Of a stretch of DNA of 64,000 bases, positions 12,108-26,500 are shown piece after piece. This stretch comes from Zhengitettix transpicula. Its lineage: Eukaryota > Arthropoda > Insecta > Orthoptera > Tetrigidae. A program made the position numbers and the translations under genes. The notes beneath the pieces are model-generated. The model ran no database searches. It was not told the DNA's origin and saw only the letters and a list, made by a program, of their open reading frames with translations. The DNA lies in NCBI GenBank assembly GCA_037074705.1, contig JAYJMR010000025.1, positions 124,001 to 188,000 on the forward strand, read 5' to 3'. The first letter of the stretch is position 1. Each line of letters begins with the position of its first letter.

Positions 12108-12784
12108 AAAATCTACCCGTATTGGTACCATTACCTTGGACAGCAATGAAAACGCTACTTTTTTTTAACATATTTTAGCGCGCATTTAATTCTTTTTAAA
12201 ATATTAAAATTTACACTCGAAAGGTTTTCTCCTGGCATCAAGAATTATACCATTGCTTAAATAATCGAAAATAAAAATAATTAATTTCAGTATAAAATCA
12301 TTACCCATTGGTGCCATAACCATGAACGCGTATGAAAATGCCACTTTATTTAAACATATTCTAGCAAACATTAATTTTTTTTAAAATATTAAAATTTTCC
12401 TTTATAAGGTGTACTTTTAGAATTAAGACGTATATCAATTTGAATAATAGTCGAAGAATAACAAAAAAATTTTAGTATAAAATTTTAGTACAAAACCTAC
12501 CCCTATTGGTACCATTACCACGGATAGCAATGAAAACGGTACTTTTTTTAAACATATTTTAGCACGCATTTAATTTTTTTTTAAAATATTAAAATTTACA
12601 TTCGAAATGTTTTCTTCTGGCATCAAAACGTATACCATTGTCAAAATAATCGAAAATAAAAATAATGAATTTCAGTATAAAATCATAACTTATTGGTGCC
12701 ATAACCATGAACGCGTATGAAAATGCCACTTTATTTAAACATATTCTTGCAAGCATTAAATTTTTTTTAAATATTAAAATTTTC
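12108..12784 (+). repeat. Continuation of the 7150-8000 sequence with one dimer lost
   Basis: 12121-12500 matches 7165-7545 with a 4956 bp offset. From about 12500 the match continues to 7930 onward with a 4571 bp offset, which is 385 bp less, so exactly one dimer is missing. The private base change ACGGTAC at 12537 and 7967 confirms the alignment after the deletion. No other element is present. Confidence 0.8.
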
Positions 12785-15700
12785 CTTTGTAAGGTGTACT
12801 TTTAGAATTAAGACGTATATCAATTTGAATAATAGTCGAAGAATAACAATAAAATTTTAGTATAAAAATTTAGTACAAAACCTACCCCTATTGGTACTAT
12901 TACCACGGATAGCAATGAAAACGCTACTTTTTTTAAACATATTTTAGCACGCATTTAATTTTTTTTAAAATATTAAAATTTACATTCGAAATGTTTTCTT
13001 CTGGCATCAAAACGTATACCATTGTCAAAATAATCGAAAATAAAAATAATGAATTTCAGTATAAAATCATTACTTATTGGTGCCATAACCATGAACGCGT
13101 ATGAAAATGCCACTTTATTTAAACATATTCTTGCAAGCGTTAAATTTTTTTTAAATATTAATATTTTCCTTTGTAAGGTGTACATTTAGATTTAAGACGT
13201 ATATCGATGTGAATAATAGTCGAAAAATAATAATAAAAATTTTAGTATAAAACTTACCCCTATTGGTACTTTTACCACGGATAGCAATGAAAACGCTACT
13301 TTTTTTAAACATATTTTTGCACGCATTTAATTTTTTTTTAAAATTTTAAAATTTACATTCGAAATGTTATCTTCTGGCATCAAAACGTATACCATTGTCA
13401 AAATAATCGAAAATAAAAATAATGAATTTTAGTATAAAATCATTACTTATTGGTGTCATAACCATGAACGCGTATGAAAATACCACTTTATTTAAACATA
13501 TTTTAGCAACATTAAATTTTTTTTAAATATTTAAATTTTGCTTTGTAAGTTTTACTTCTAGGATTAAGACGTATACCGATGTGAATAATATTCGAAAAAT
13601 AATAATAAAATTTTAGTATAAAATTTTAGTATAAAATCTACCCCTATTGGTACCATGACCACGGACAGCAATGAAAACGCTACTTTTTTTAAACATATTT
13701 TAGCACGCATTTAATTTATTTAAAATATTAAAATTAACACTCGAAAGGTTTTCTTCTGGCATCAAGACTTATACCATTGTCAAAATAATCGAAAATAAAA
13801 ATAATAATTTCAGTATAAAATCATTACTTACTGGTGCCATATCCTTGAACGCGTATGAAAATGCCACTTTATTTAAACATATTCTAGCAAGCATTAAATT
13901 TTTTTTAAATATTAAAATTTTCCTTTGTAAGGTTTACTTCTAGGATTAAGACGTATACCGATGTGAATAATAGTCGAAAAATAATAATAAAATTTTAGTA
14001 TAAAATTTAAGTATAAAAACTTCCTCTATTGGTACCATTACCACGGATAGCAATGAAACGCTACTTTTTTTAAACATATTTTAGCGCGCATTTAATTTTT
14101 TTTAAAATATTAAAATTTACATTCGAAATGTTTTCTTCTGGCATCAAAACGTATACCATTGTAAAAATAATCGAAAATAAAAATAATGAATTTCAGTATA
14201 AAATCAATACTTATTGGTGCCATAACCATGAACGCGTATGAAAATGCCACTTTATTTAAACATATTCTTGCAAGCATTAAATTTTTTTTAAATATTAAAA
14301 TTTTCCTTTGTAAGGTGTACTTTTAGATTTAAGTCGTATATCGATGTGAATAATAGTCGAAAAATAATAATAAAATTTTAGTATAAAATTTTAGTATAAA
14401 ATCTACCCGTATTGGTACCATTACCTTGGAAAGCAATGAAAACTCTGCTTTTTTAAACATATTTTAGAACGCATTTAATTTTTTTTAAAATATTAAAATT
14501 TACACTCGAAAGGTTTTCTTCTGGCATCAAGACTTATACCATTGTCAAAATAATCGAAAATAAAAATAATAATTTCAGTATAAAATCATTACTTACTGGT
14601 GCCATATCCTTGAACGCGTATGAAAATGCCACTTTATTTAAACATATTCTAGCAAGCATTAAATTTTTTTAAATATTAAAATTTTCCTTTGTAAGGTTTA
14701 CTTCTAGGATTAAGACGTATACCGATGTGAATAATAGTCGAAAAATAATAATAAAATTTTAGTATAAAATTTAAGTATAAAAACTTCCTCTATTGGTACC
14801 ATTACCACGGATAGCAATGAAACGCTACTTTTTTTAAACATATTTTAGCGCGCATTTAATTTTTTTTAAAATATTAAAATTTACATTCGAAATGTTTTCT
14901 TCTGGCATCAAAACGTATACCATTGTAAAAATAATCGAAAATAAAAATAATGAATTTCAGTATATAATCAATACTTATTGGTGCCATAACCATGAACGCG
15001 TATGAAAATGCCACTTTATTTAAACATATTCTTGCAAGCATTAAATTTTTTTTAAATATTAAAATTTTCCTTTGTAAGGTGTACTTTTAGATTTAAGTCG
15101 TATATCGATGTGAATAATAGTCGAAAAATAATAATAAAATTTTAGTATAAAATTTTAGTATAAAATCTACCCGTATTGGTACCATTACCTTGGAAAGCAA
15201 TGAAAACTCTGCTTTTTTAAACATATTTTAGAACGCATTTAATTTTTTTTAAAATATTAAAATTTACACTCGAAAGGTTTTCTTCTGGCATTAAGACTTA
15301 TACCATTGTCAAAATAATCGAAAATAAAAATATTAATATCAGTATAAAATCATTACTTACTGGTGCCATAAACAATAAACGCGTATGAAAATGCCACTTT
15401 ATTTAAACATATTCTAGCAAGCATTAAATTTTTTTTAAATATTAAAATTTTCCTTTGTAAGGTGTACTTTTAGAATTAAGACGTATATCAATTTGAATAA
15501 TAGTCGAAGAATAACAATAAAATTTTAGTATAAAAATTTAGTACAAAACCTACCCCTATTGGTACTATTACCACGGATAGCAATGAAAACGCTACTTTTT
15601 TTAAACATATTTTAGCACGCATTTAATTTTTTTTAAAATATTAAAATTTACATTCGAAATGTTTTCTTCTGGCATCAAAACGTATACCATTGTCAAAATA

Positions 15701-18130
15701 ATCGAAAATAAAAATAATGAATTTCAGTATAAAATCATTACTTATTGGTGCCATAACCATGAACGCGTATGAAAATGCCACTTTATTTAAACATATTCTT
15801 GCAAGCGTTAAATTTTTTTTAAATATTAATATTTTCCTTTGTAAGGTGTACATTTAGATTTAAGACGTATATCGATGTGAATAATAGTCGAAAAATAATA
15901 ATAAAAATTTTAGTATAAAACTTACCCCTATTGGTACTTTTACCACGGATAGCAATGAAAACGCTACTTTTTTTAAACATATTTTTGCACGCATTTAATT
16001 TTTTTTTAAAATTTTAAAATTTACATTCGAAATGTTATCTTCTGGCATCAAAACGTATACCATTGTCAAAATAATCGAAAATAAAAATAATGAATTTTAG
16101 TATAAAATCATTACTTATTGGTGTCATAACCATGAACGCGTATGAAAATACCACTTTATTTAAACATATTTTAGCAACATTAAATTTTTTTTAAATATTT
16201 AAATTTTGCTTTGTAAGTTTTACTTCTAGGATTAAGACGTATACCGATGTGAATAATAGTCGAAAAATAATAATAAAATTTTAGTATAAAATTTTAGTAT
16301 AAAATCTACCCCTATTGGTACCATGACCACGGACAGCAATGAAAACGCTACTTTTTTTAAACATATTTTAGCACGCATTTAATTTATTTAAAATATTAAA
16401 ATTAACACTCGAAAGGTTTTCTTCTGGCATCAAGACTTATACCATTGTCAAAATAATCGAAAATAAAAATAATAATTTCAGTATAAAATCATTACTTACT
16501 GGTGCCATATCCTTGAACGCGTATGAAAATGCCACTTTATTTAAACATATTCTAGCAAGCATTAAATTTTTTTTAAATATTAAAATTTTCCTTTGTAAGG
16601 TTTACTTCTAGGATTAAGACGTATACCGATGTGAATAATAGTCGAAAAATAATAATAAAATTTTAGTATAAAATTTAAGTATAAAAACTTCCTCTATTGG
16701 TACCATTACCACGGATAGCAATGAAACGCTACTTTTTTTAAACATATTTTAGCGCGCATTTAATTTTTTTTAAAATATTAAAATTTACATTCGAAATGTT
16801 TTCTTCTGGCATCAAAACGTATACCATTGTAAAAATAATCGAAAATAAAAATAATGAATTTCAGTATAAAATCAATACTTATTGGTGCCATAACCATGAA
16901 CGCGTATGAAAATGCCACTTTATTTAAACATATTCTTGCAAGCATTAAATTTTTTTTAAATATTAAAATTTTCCTTTGTAAGGTGTACTTTTAGATTTAA
17001 GTCGTATATCGATGTGAATAATAGTCGAAAAATAATAATAAAATTTTAGTATAAAATTTTAGTATAAAATCTACCCGTATTGGTACCATTACCTTGGAAA
17101 GCAATGAAAACTCTGCTTTTTTAAACATATTTTAGAACGCATTTAATTTTTTTTAAAATATTAAAATTTACACTCGAAAGGTTTTCTTCTGGCATCAAGA
17201 CTTATACCATTGTCAAAATAATCGAAAATAAAAATAATAATTTCAGTATAAAATCATTACTTACTGGTGCCATATCCTTGAACGCGTATGAAAATGCCAC
17301 TTTATTTAAACATATTCTAGCAAGCATTAAATTTTTTTTAAATATTAAAATTTTCCTTTGTAAGGTTTACTTCTAGGATTAAGACGTATACCGATGTGAA
17401 TAATAGTCGAAAAATAATAATAAAATTTTAGTATAAAATTTAAGTATAAAAACTTCCTCTATTGGTACCATTACCACGGATAGCAATGAAACGCTACTTT
17501 TTTTAAACATATTTTAGCGCGCATTTAATTTTTTTTAAAATATTAAAATTTACATTCGAAATGTTTTCTTCTGGCATCAAAACGTATACCATTGTAAAAA
17601 TAATCGAAAATAAAAATAATGAATTTCAGTATAAAATCAATACTTATTGGTGCCATAACCATGAACGCGTATGAAAATGCCACTTTATTTAAACATATTC
17701 TTGCAAGCATTAAATTTTTTTTAAATATTAAAATTTTCCTTTGTAAGGTGTACTTTTAGATTTAAGTCGTATATCGATGTGAATAATAGTCGAAAAATAA
17801 TAATAAAATTTTAGTATAAAATTTTAGTATAAAATCTACCCGTATTGGTACCATTACCTTGGAAAGCAATGAAAACTCTGCTTTTTTAAACATATTTTAG
17901 AACGCATTTAATTTTTTTTAAAATATTAAAATTTACACTCGAAAGGTTTTCTTCTGGCATTAAGACTTATACCATTGTCAAAATAATCGAAAATAAAAAT
18001 ATTAATATCAGTATAAAATCATTACTTACTGGTGCCATAAACAATAAACGCGTATGAAAATGCCACTTTATTTAAACATATTCTAGCAAGCATTAAATTT
18101 TTTTTAAATATTAAAATTTTCCTTTGTAAG
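12785..18130 (+). repeat. Tandem duplication, 2 x 2668 bp, with nested 764 bp repeats
   Basis: Copy 1 is about 12785-15452 and copy 2 about 15453-18130. Both start in half B with TTTAGAATTAAGACG and AATTTAGTACAAAACC, and carry GGTACTTTTACC and AGCAACATTAAA. Inside each copy a two-dimer block is itself doubled: half-A starts with AGCAATGAAACGC are at 14028 and 14792, then 16696 and 17461 (764-765 bp). AACTCTGCTTTTTT occurs at about 14443, 15207, 17111 and 17875. I found none of these markers on the right arm. Confidence 0.87.
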
Positions 18131-20515
18131 GTGTACTTCTAGGATTAAGACATATACCGATGTGAATAATAGTCGAAAAATAATAATAAAATTTTAATAT
18201 AAAATTTAAGTATAAAATCTACCCGTATTGGTACCATTACCTTGGACAGCAATGAAAACGCTACTTTTTTTTAACATATTTTAGCGCGCATTTAATTCTT
18301 TTTAAAATATTAAAATTTACACTCGAAAGGTTTTCTCTTGGCATCAAGACGTATACCATTGCTTAAATAATCGAAAATAAAAATAATTAATTTCAGTATA
18401 AAATCATTACCCATTGGTGCCATAACCATGAACGCGTATGAAAATGCCACTTTATTTAAACATATTCTAGCAAGCATTAATTTTTTTTAAAATATTAAAA
18501 TTTTCCTTTATAATGTGTTTTTAGAATTATGACGTATATCGATTTGGATAATAGTCGAAGAATAACAATAAAATTTTAGTATAAAATTTTAGTACAAAAC
18601 CTACCCCTATTGATACCATTACCACGGATAGCAATGAAAACGCTACTTTTTTTAAACATATTTTAGCACGCATTTAATTTTTTTTTAAAATATTAAAATT
18701 TACATTCGAAATGTTTTCTTCAGGCATCAAAACGTATACCATTGTCAAAATAATCGAAAATAAAAATAATGAATTTTAGTATAAAATCATTACTTATTGG
18801 TGCCATAACCATGAACGAACATGAAAATACCACTTTATTTAAACATATTTTAGCATGCATTAAATTTTTTTTAAATATTTAAATTTTGCTTTTTAAGGTT
18901 TACTTCTAGGATTAAGACGTATACCGATGTGAATAATAGTCGAAAAATAATAATAAAATTTTAGTATAAAATTTTAGTATAAAATCTACCTCTATTGGTA
19001 CCATGACCACGGACAGCAATGAAAACGCTACTTTTTTTAAACATATTTTAGCACGCATTTAATTTTTTTTTTAAAATATTAAAATTTTCACTCGAAAGGT
19101 TTTCTCCTGGCATCAAGACGTATACCATTGTCAAAATAATCGAAAATAAAAATAATGAATTTCAGTATAAAATCATTACTTATTGGTGCCATAACCATGA
19201 ACGCGTATGAAAATGCCACTTTATTTAAACATATTCTTGCAAGCGTTAAATTTTTTTTAAATATTAATATTTTCCTTTGTAAGGTGTACATTTAGATTTA
19301 AGACGTATATCGATGTGAATAATAGTCGAAAAATAATAATAAAAATTTTAGTATAAAATTTACCCCTATTGGTACTATTACCACGGATAGCAATGAAAAC
19401 GCTACTTTTTTTAAACATATTTTTGCACGCATTTAATTTTTTTTTAAAATTTTAAAATTTACATTCGAAATGTTTTCTTCTGGCATCAAAACGTATACCA
19501 TTGTCAAAATAATCGAAAATAAAAATAATGAATTTTAGTATAAAATCATTACTTATTGGTGCCATAACCATGTTCGCGTATGAAAATACCACTTTATTTA
19601 AACATATTTTAGCAAGCATTAAATTTTTTTTAAATATTTAAATTTTGCTTTGTAAGGTGTACTTTTCGATTTAAGTCGTATATCGATGTGAATAATAGTC
19701 GAAAAATAATAATAAAATTTTAGTATAAAATTTAAGTATAAAATCTACCCGTATTGGTACCATTACCTTGGACAGCAATGAAAACGCTACTTTTTTTTAA
19801 CATATTTTAGAGCGCATTTAATTCTTTTTAAAATATTAAAATTTACACTCGAAAGGTTTTCTCCTGGCATCAAGACGTATACCATTGTTTAAATAATCGA
19901 AAATAAAAATAATTAATTTCAGTATAAAATCATTACCCATTGGTGCCATAACCATGAACGCGTATGAAAATGCCACTTTATTTAAACATATTCTAGCAAG
20001 CATTAATTTTTTATAAATATTAAAATTTTCCTTTATAAGGTGTACTTTTAGAATTATGACGTATATCGATTTGGATAATAGTCGAAGTATAACAATAAAA
20101 TTTTAGTATAAAATTTTAGTACAAAACCTATTGGTACCATTACCACGGATAGCAATGAAAACGCTACTTTTTTTAAATATATTTTTGGCACGCATTAAAT
20201 TTTTTTTTAAAATATTAAAATTTACATTCGAAATGTTTTCTTCAGGCATCAAAACGTATACCATTGTCAAAATAATCGAAAATAAAAATAATGAATTTCA
20301 GTATAAAATCATTACTTATTGGTGCCATAATCATGAACGCGTATGAAAATGCCACTTTATTTAAACATATTCTTGCAAGCATTAAATTTTTTTTAAATAT
20401 TAAAATTTCCTTTTGTAAGGTGTACTTTTAGATTTAAGACGTATATCGATGTGAATAATAGTCGAAAAATGATAATAAAATTTTAGTATAAAATTTTAGT
20501 ATAAAACTTACCCCT
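18131..20515 (+). repeat. Dimer array with mixed variants
   Basis: These are ordinary A-B dimers without an obvious local tandem copy. Private points are GAACGAACATG near 18813, ATAATGTGTTTTTAG near 18511, TTGATACC near 18609, and GGCACGCATTAAA near 20188 (inverted partners GTGCCAAAAATATAT near 47189, 47959, 55558 and 56710). The single AAATGATAATAAAA near 20467 has inverted partners near 47672, 55272 and 56424. This region is thus the left counterpart of right-arm segments that have multiplied. Confidence 0.82.
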
Positions 20516-23500
20516 ATTGGTACTATTACCACTGATAGCAATAAAAACGCTACTTTTTTAAACATATTTTTGCACGCATTTAATTTTTTTTTAAAATTTT
20601 AAAATTTACATTCGAAATGTTTTCTTCTGGCATCAAAACGTATACCATTGTCAAAATATTCGAAAATAAAAATAATGAATTTAAGTATAAAATCATTACT
20701 TATTGGTGCCATAACCATGTTCGCGTATGAAAATACCACTTTATTTAAACATATTTTAGCAAGCATTAAATTTTTTTTAAATATTTAAATTTTGCTTTGT
20801 AAGTTTTACTTCTAGGATTAAGACGTATACCGATGTAAATAATAGTCGAAAAATAATAATAAAATTTTAGTATAAAATTTTAGTATAAAATCTACCCCTA
20901 TTGGTACCATGACCACGGACAGCAATGAAAACGCTACTTTTTTTAAACATATTTTAGCACGCATTTAATTTTTTTTAAAATATTAAAATTTACACTCGAA
21001 AGGTTTTCTTCTGGCATCAAGACTTATACCATTGTCAAAATAATCGAAAATAAAAATATTAATTTCAGTATAAAATCATTACTTACTGGTGCCATATCCT
21101 TGAACGCGTATGAAAATGCCACTTTATTTAAACATATTCTAGCAAGCATTAAATTTTTTTTAAATATTAAAATTTTCCTTTGTAAGGTTTACTTCTATGA
21201 TTAAGACGTATACCGATGTGAATAATAGTCGAAAAATAATAATAAAATTTTAGTATATAATTAAAGTATAAAAACTTCCCCTATTGTTACCATTACCAAG
21301 AATAGCAATGAAAACGCTACTTTTTTTAAACATAGATTAGCGCGCATTTAATTTTTTTTAAAATATTAAAAATTAACATTCGAAATGTTTTCTTCTGGCA
21401 TCAAAACGTATACCATTGTAAAAATAATCGAAAATAAAAATAATGAATTTCAGTATAAAATCAATATTTATTGGGCCATAACCATGAACGCGTATGAAAA
21501 TGCCACTTTATTTTAACATATTCTTGCAAGCATTAAATTTTTTATAAATATTAAAATTTTCCTTTGTAAGGTGTACTTTTAGATTTAAGTCGTATATCGA
21601 TGTGAATAATAGTCGAAAAATAATAATAAAATTTTTGTATAAAATTTTAGTATAAAACTTACCCCTATTGGTACCATTACCACGGACAGCAATGAACACG
21701 CTACTTTTTTTAAACATATTTTAGCACGCATTTAATTTTTTTTAAAATATTAAAATTTACACTCGAAAGGTTTTCTTCTGGCATCAAGACGTATACCACT
21801 GTCAAAAAAATCGAAAATAAAAATAATTAATTTCAGTATAAAATCATTACTTATTGGTCCCATAACCATGATCAGGTATGAAAATGCCACTTTATTTAAA
21901 CATATTCTTGCAAGCATTAAATTTTTTTAAAATATTAAAATTTTCCTTTGTAAGGTTTACTTCTAGGATTAAGACGTATACCGATGTGAATAATAGTCGA
22001 AAAATAATAATAAAATTTTAGTATAAAATTTTAGTATAAAACTTACCCCTATTGGTACTATTACCACTGATAGCAATAAAAACGCTACTTTTTTAAACAT
22101 ATTTTTGCACGCATTTAATTTTTTTTTAAAATTTTAAAATTTACATTCGAAATGTTTTCTTCTGGCATCAAAACGTATACCATTGTCAAAATAATCGAAA
22201 ATAAAAATAATGAATTTAAGTATAAAATCATTACTTATTGGTGCCATAACCATGTTCGCGTATGAAAATACCACTTTATTTAAACATATTTTAGCAAGCA
22301 TTAAATTTTTTTTAAATATTTAAATTTGCTTTGTAAGTTTTACTTCTAGGATTAAGACGTATACCGATGTAAATAATAGTCGAAAAATAATAATAAAATT
22401 TTAGTATAAAATTTTAGTATAAAATCTACCCCTATTGGTACCATTACCACGGACAGCAATGAAAACGCTACTTTTTTTAAACATATTTTAGCACGCATTT
22501 AATTTTTTTTAAAATATTAAAATTTCCACTCGAAAGGTTTTCTTCTGGCATCAAGACTTATACCATTGTCAAAATAATCGAAAATAAAAATTTTATTTTC
22601 AGTATAAAATCATTACTTACTGGTGCCATATCCTTGAACGCGTATGAAAATGCCACTTTATTTAAACATATTCTAGCAAGCATTAAATTTTTTTTAAATA
22701 TTAAAATTTTCCTTTGTAAGGTTTACTTCTATGATTAAGACGTATACCGATGTGAATAATAGTCGAAAAATAATAATAAAATTTTAGTATATAATTTAAG
22801 TATAAAAACTTCCCCTATTGGTACCATTACCACGAATAGCAATGAAAACGCTACTTTTTATAAACATAGATTAGCGCGCATTTAATTTTTTTTAAAATAT
22901 TAAAAATTAACATTCGAAATGTTTTCTTCTGGCATCAAAACGTATACCATTGTAAAAATAATCGAAAATAAAAATAATGAATTTCAGTATAAAATCAATA
23001 CTTATTGGTGCCATAACCATGAACGCGTATGAAAATGCCACTTTATTTTAACATATTCTTGCAAGCATTAAATTTTTAATAAATATTAAAATTTTCCTTT
23101 GTAAGGTGTACTTTTAGATTTAAGTCGTATATCGATGTGAATAATAGTCGAAAAATAATAATAAAATTTTAGTATAAAATTTTAGTATAAAACTTACCCC
23201 TATTGGTACCATTACCACGGACAGCAATGAACACGCTACTTTTTTTAAACATATTTTAGCACGCATTTAATTTTTTTTAAAATATTAAAATTTACACTCC
23301 AAAGGTTTTCTTCTGGCATCAAGACGTATACCACTGTCAAAAAAATCGAAAATAAAAATAATTAATTTCAGTATAAAATCATTACTTATTGGTCCCATAA
23401 CCATGATCAGGTATGAAAATGCCACTTTATTTAAACATATTCTTGCAAGCATTAAATTTTTTTAAAATATTAAAATTTTCCTTTGTAAGGTGTACTTTTA

Positions 23501-23585
23501 GATTTAAGACGTATATCTATGTGAATAATAGTCGAAAAATAATAATAAAATTTTAGTATAAAATTTTAGTATAAAACTTACCCCT
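20516..23585 (+). repeat. Higher-order repeat, 2 x 1535 bp plus start of a third
   Basis: Half-A starts of the variant ATTGGTACTATTACCACTG lie at 20516 and 22051, and the related ATTGGTTCTATTACCACTG at 23586, exactly 1535 bp apart each time (four dimers). Shared markers are CCATGTTCGCGTATG, CATAGATTAGCGCGC, GAACACGCTAC and CCATGATCAGGTATG. The third copy runs to about 23940 before a different dimer type follows. Confidence 0.87.
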
Positions 23586-26500
23586 ATTGGTTCTATTACC
23601 ACTGATAGCAATGAAAACGCTACTTTTTTAACATATTTTTGCACGCAATTAATTTTTTTTAAAAATTTTAAAATTTACATTCGAAATGTTTTCTTCTGGC
23701 ATCAAAACGTATACCATTGTCAAAATAATCGAATATAAAAATAATGAATTTTAGTATAAAATCATTACTTATTGGTGCCATAACCATGTTCGCGTATGAA
23801 AATACCACTTTATTTAAACATATTTTAGCAAGCATTAAATTTTTTTTAAAATTTAAATTTTGCTTTGTAAGTTTTACTTCTAGGATTAAGACGTATACCG
23901 ATGTGAATAATAGTCGAAAAATAATAATAAAATTTTAGTATAAAATTTAAGTATAAAATCTACCCGTATTGGTACCATTACCTTGGAAAGCAATGAAAAC
24001 GCTACTTTTTTAAACATATTTTAGAACGCATTTAATTTTTTTTAAAATATTAAAATTTACACTCGAAAGGTTTTCTTCTGGCATCAAGACTTATACCATT
24101 GTCAAAATAATCGAAAATAAAAATATTAATATCAGTATAAAATCATTACTTACTGGTGCCATAACCATAAACGCGTATGAAAATGCCACTTTATTTAAAC
24201 ATATTTTAGCATGCATTAAATTTTTTTTAAATATTAAAATTTTCCTTTGTAAGGTGTACTTCTAGGATTAAGACGTATACCGATGTGATTAATAGACGAA
24301 AAATAATAATAAAATTTTAGTATATAATTTAAGTATAAAAACTTCCCCTATTGGTACCATTACCACGAATAGCAATGAAAACGCTACTTTTTTTAAACAT
24401 ATTTTAGCACGCATTTAATTTTTTTTAAAATATTAAAATTTACACTCGAAAGGTTTTCTTCTGGCATCAAGACGTATACCATTGTCAAAAAAATCGAAAA
24501 TAAAAATAATTAATTTCAGTATAAAATCATTACTTATTGGTCCCATAACCATGATCACTTATGAAAATGCCACTTTATTTTAACATATTCTAGCAAGCAT
24601 TAAATTTTTTTTAAATATTAAAATTTTCCTTTGTAAGGTGTACTTCTAGGATTAAGACGTATACCGATGTGATTAATAGACGAAAAATAATAATAAAATT
24701 TTAGTATAAAATTTAAGTATAAAATCTACCCGTATTGGTACCATTACCTTGGAAAGCAATGAAAACGCTACTTTTTTAAACATATTTTAGAACGCATTTA
24801 ATTTTTTTTAAAATATTAAAATTTACAATCGAAATGTTTTCTTCTGGCATCAAGACTCATACCATTGTCAAAATAATCGAAAATAAAAATATTAATATCA
24901 GTATAAAATCATTACTTACTGGTGCCATAACCATAAACGCGTATGAAAATGCCACTTTATTTAAACATATTTTAGCATGCATTAAATTTTTTTTAAATAT
25001 TTAAATTTTGCTTTGTAAGGTTTACTTCTAGGATTAAGACGTATACCGATGTGAATAATAGTCGAAAAATATCAATAAAATTTTAGTATAAAATTTTAGT
25101 ATAAAATCTACCCCTATTGGTACCATGACCACGGACAGCAATGAAAACGCTACTTTTTTTTAAACATATTTTAGCACGCATTTAAATTATTTAAAATATT
25201 AAAATTTACACTCGAAAGGTTTTCTTCTGGCATCAAGACGTATACCACTGTCAAAAAAATCGAAAATAAAAATAATTAATTTCAGTATAAAATCATTACT
25301 TATTGGTCCCATAAGCATGATCACGTATGAAAATGCCACTTTATTTAAACATATTCTTGCAAGCATTAAATTTTTTTTAAATATTAAAATTTTCCTTTGT
25401 AAGGTGTACTTTTAGATTTAAGTCGTATATCGATGTGAATAATAGTCGAAAAATAATAATAAAATTTTAGTATAAAATTTACCCCTATTGGTACCATTAC
25501 CACTTACATCCAATGAAAACGCTACTTTTTTTAAACATATTTTAGCACGCATTTAATTTTTTTTAAAATATTAAAATTTACACTCGAAAGGTTTTCTTCT
25601 GGCATCAAGACTTATACCATTGTCAAAATAATCGAAAATAAAAATTTTATTTTCAGTATAAAATCATTACTTACTGGTGCCATATCCTTGAACGCGTATG
25701 AAAATGCCACTTTATTTAAACATATTCTAGCAAGCATTAAATTTTTTTTAAATATTAAAATTTTCCTTTGTAAGGTTTACTTCTATGATTAAGACGTATA
25801 CCGATGTGAATAATAGTCGAAAAATAATAATAAAATTTTAGTATATAATTTAAGTATAAAAACTTCCCCTATTGGTACCATTACCACGAATAGCAATGAA
25901 AACGCTACTTTTTATAAACATAGATTAGCGCGCATTTAATTTTTTTTAAAATATTAAAAATTAACATTCGAAATGTTTTCTTCTGGCATCAAAACGTATA
26001 CCATTGTAAAAATAATCGAAAATAAAAATAATGAATTTCAGTATAAAATCAATACTTATTGGTGCCATAACCATGAACGCGTATGAAAATGCCACTTTAT
26101 TTTAACATATTCTTGCAAGCATTAAATTTTTAATAAATATTAAAATTTTCCTTTGTAAGGTGTACTTTTAGATTTAAGTCGTATATCGATGTGAATAATA
26201 GTCGAAAAATAATAATAAAATTTTAGTATAAAATTTTAGTATAAAACTTACCCCTATTGGTACCATTACCACGGACAGCAATGAACACGCTACTTTTTTT
26301 AAACATATTTTAGCACGCATTTAATTTTTTTTAAAATATTAAAATTTACACTCCAAAGGTTTTCTTCTGGCATCAAGACGTATACCACTGTCAAAAAAAT
26401 CGAAAATAAAAATAATTAATTTCAGTATAAAATCATTACTTATTGGTCCCATAACCATGATCAGGTATGAAAATGCCACTTTATTTAAACATATTCTTGC

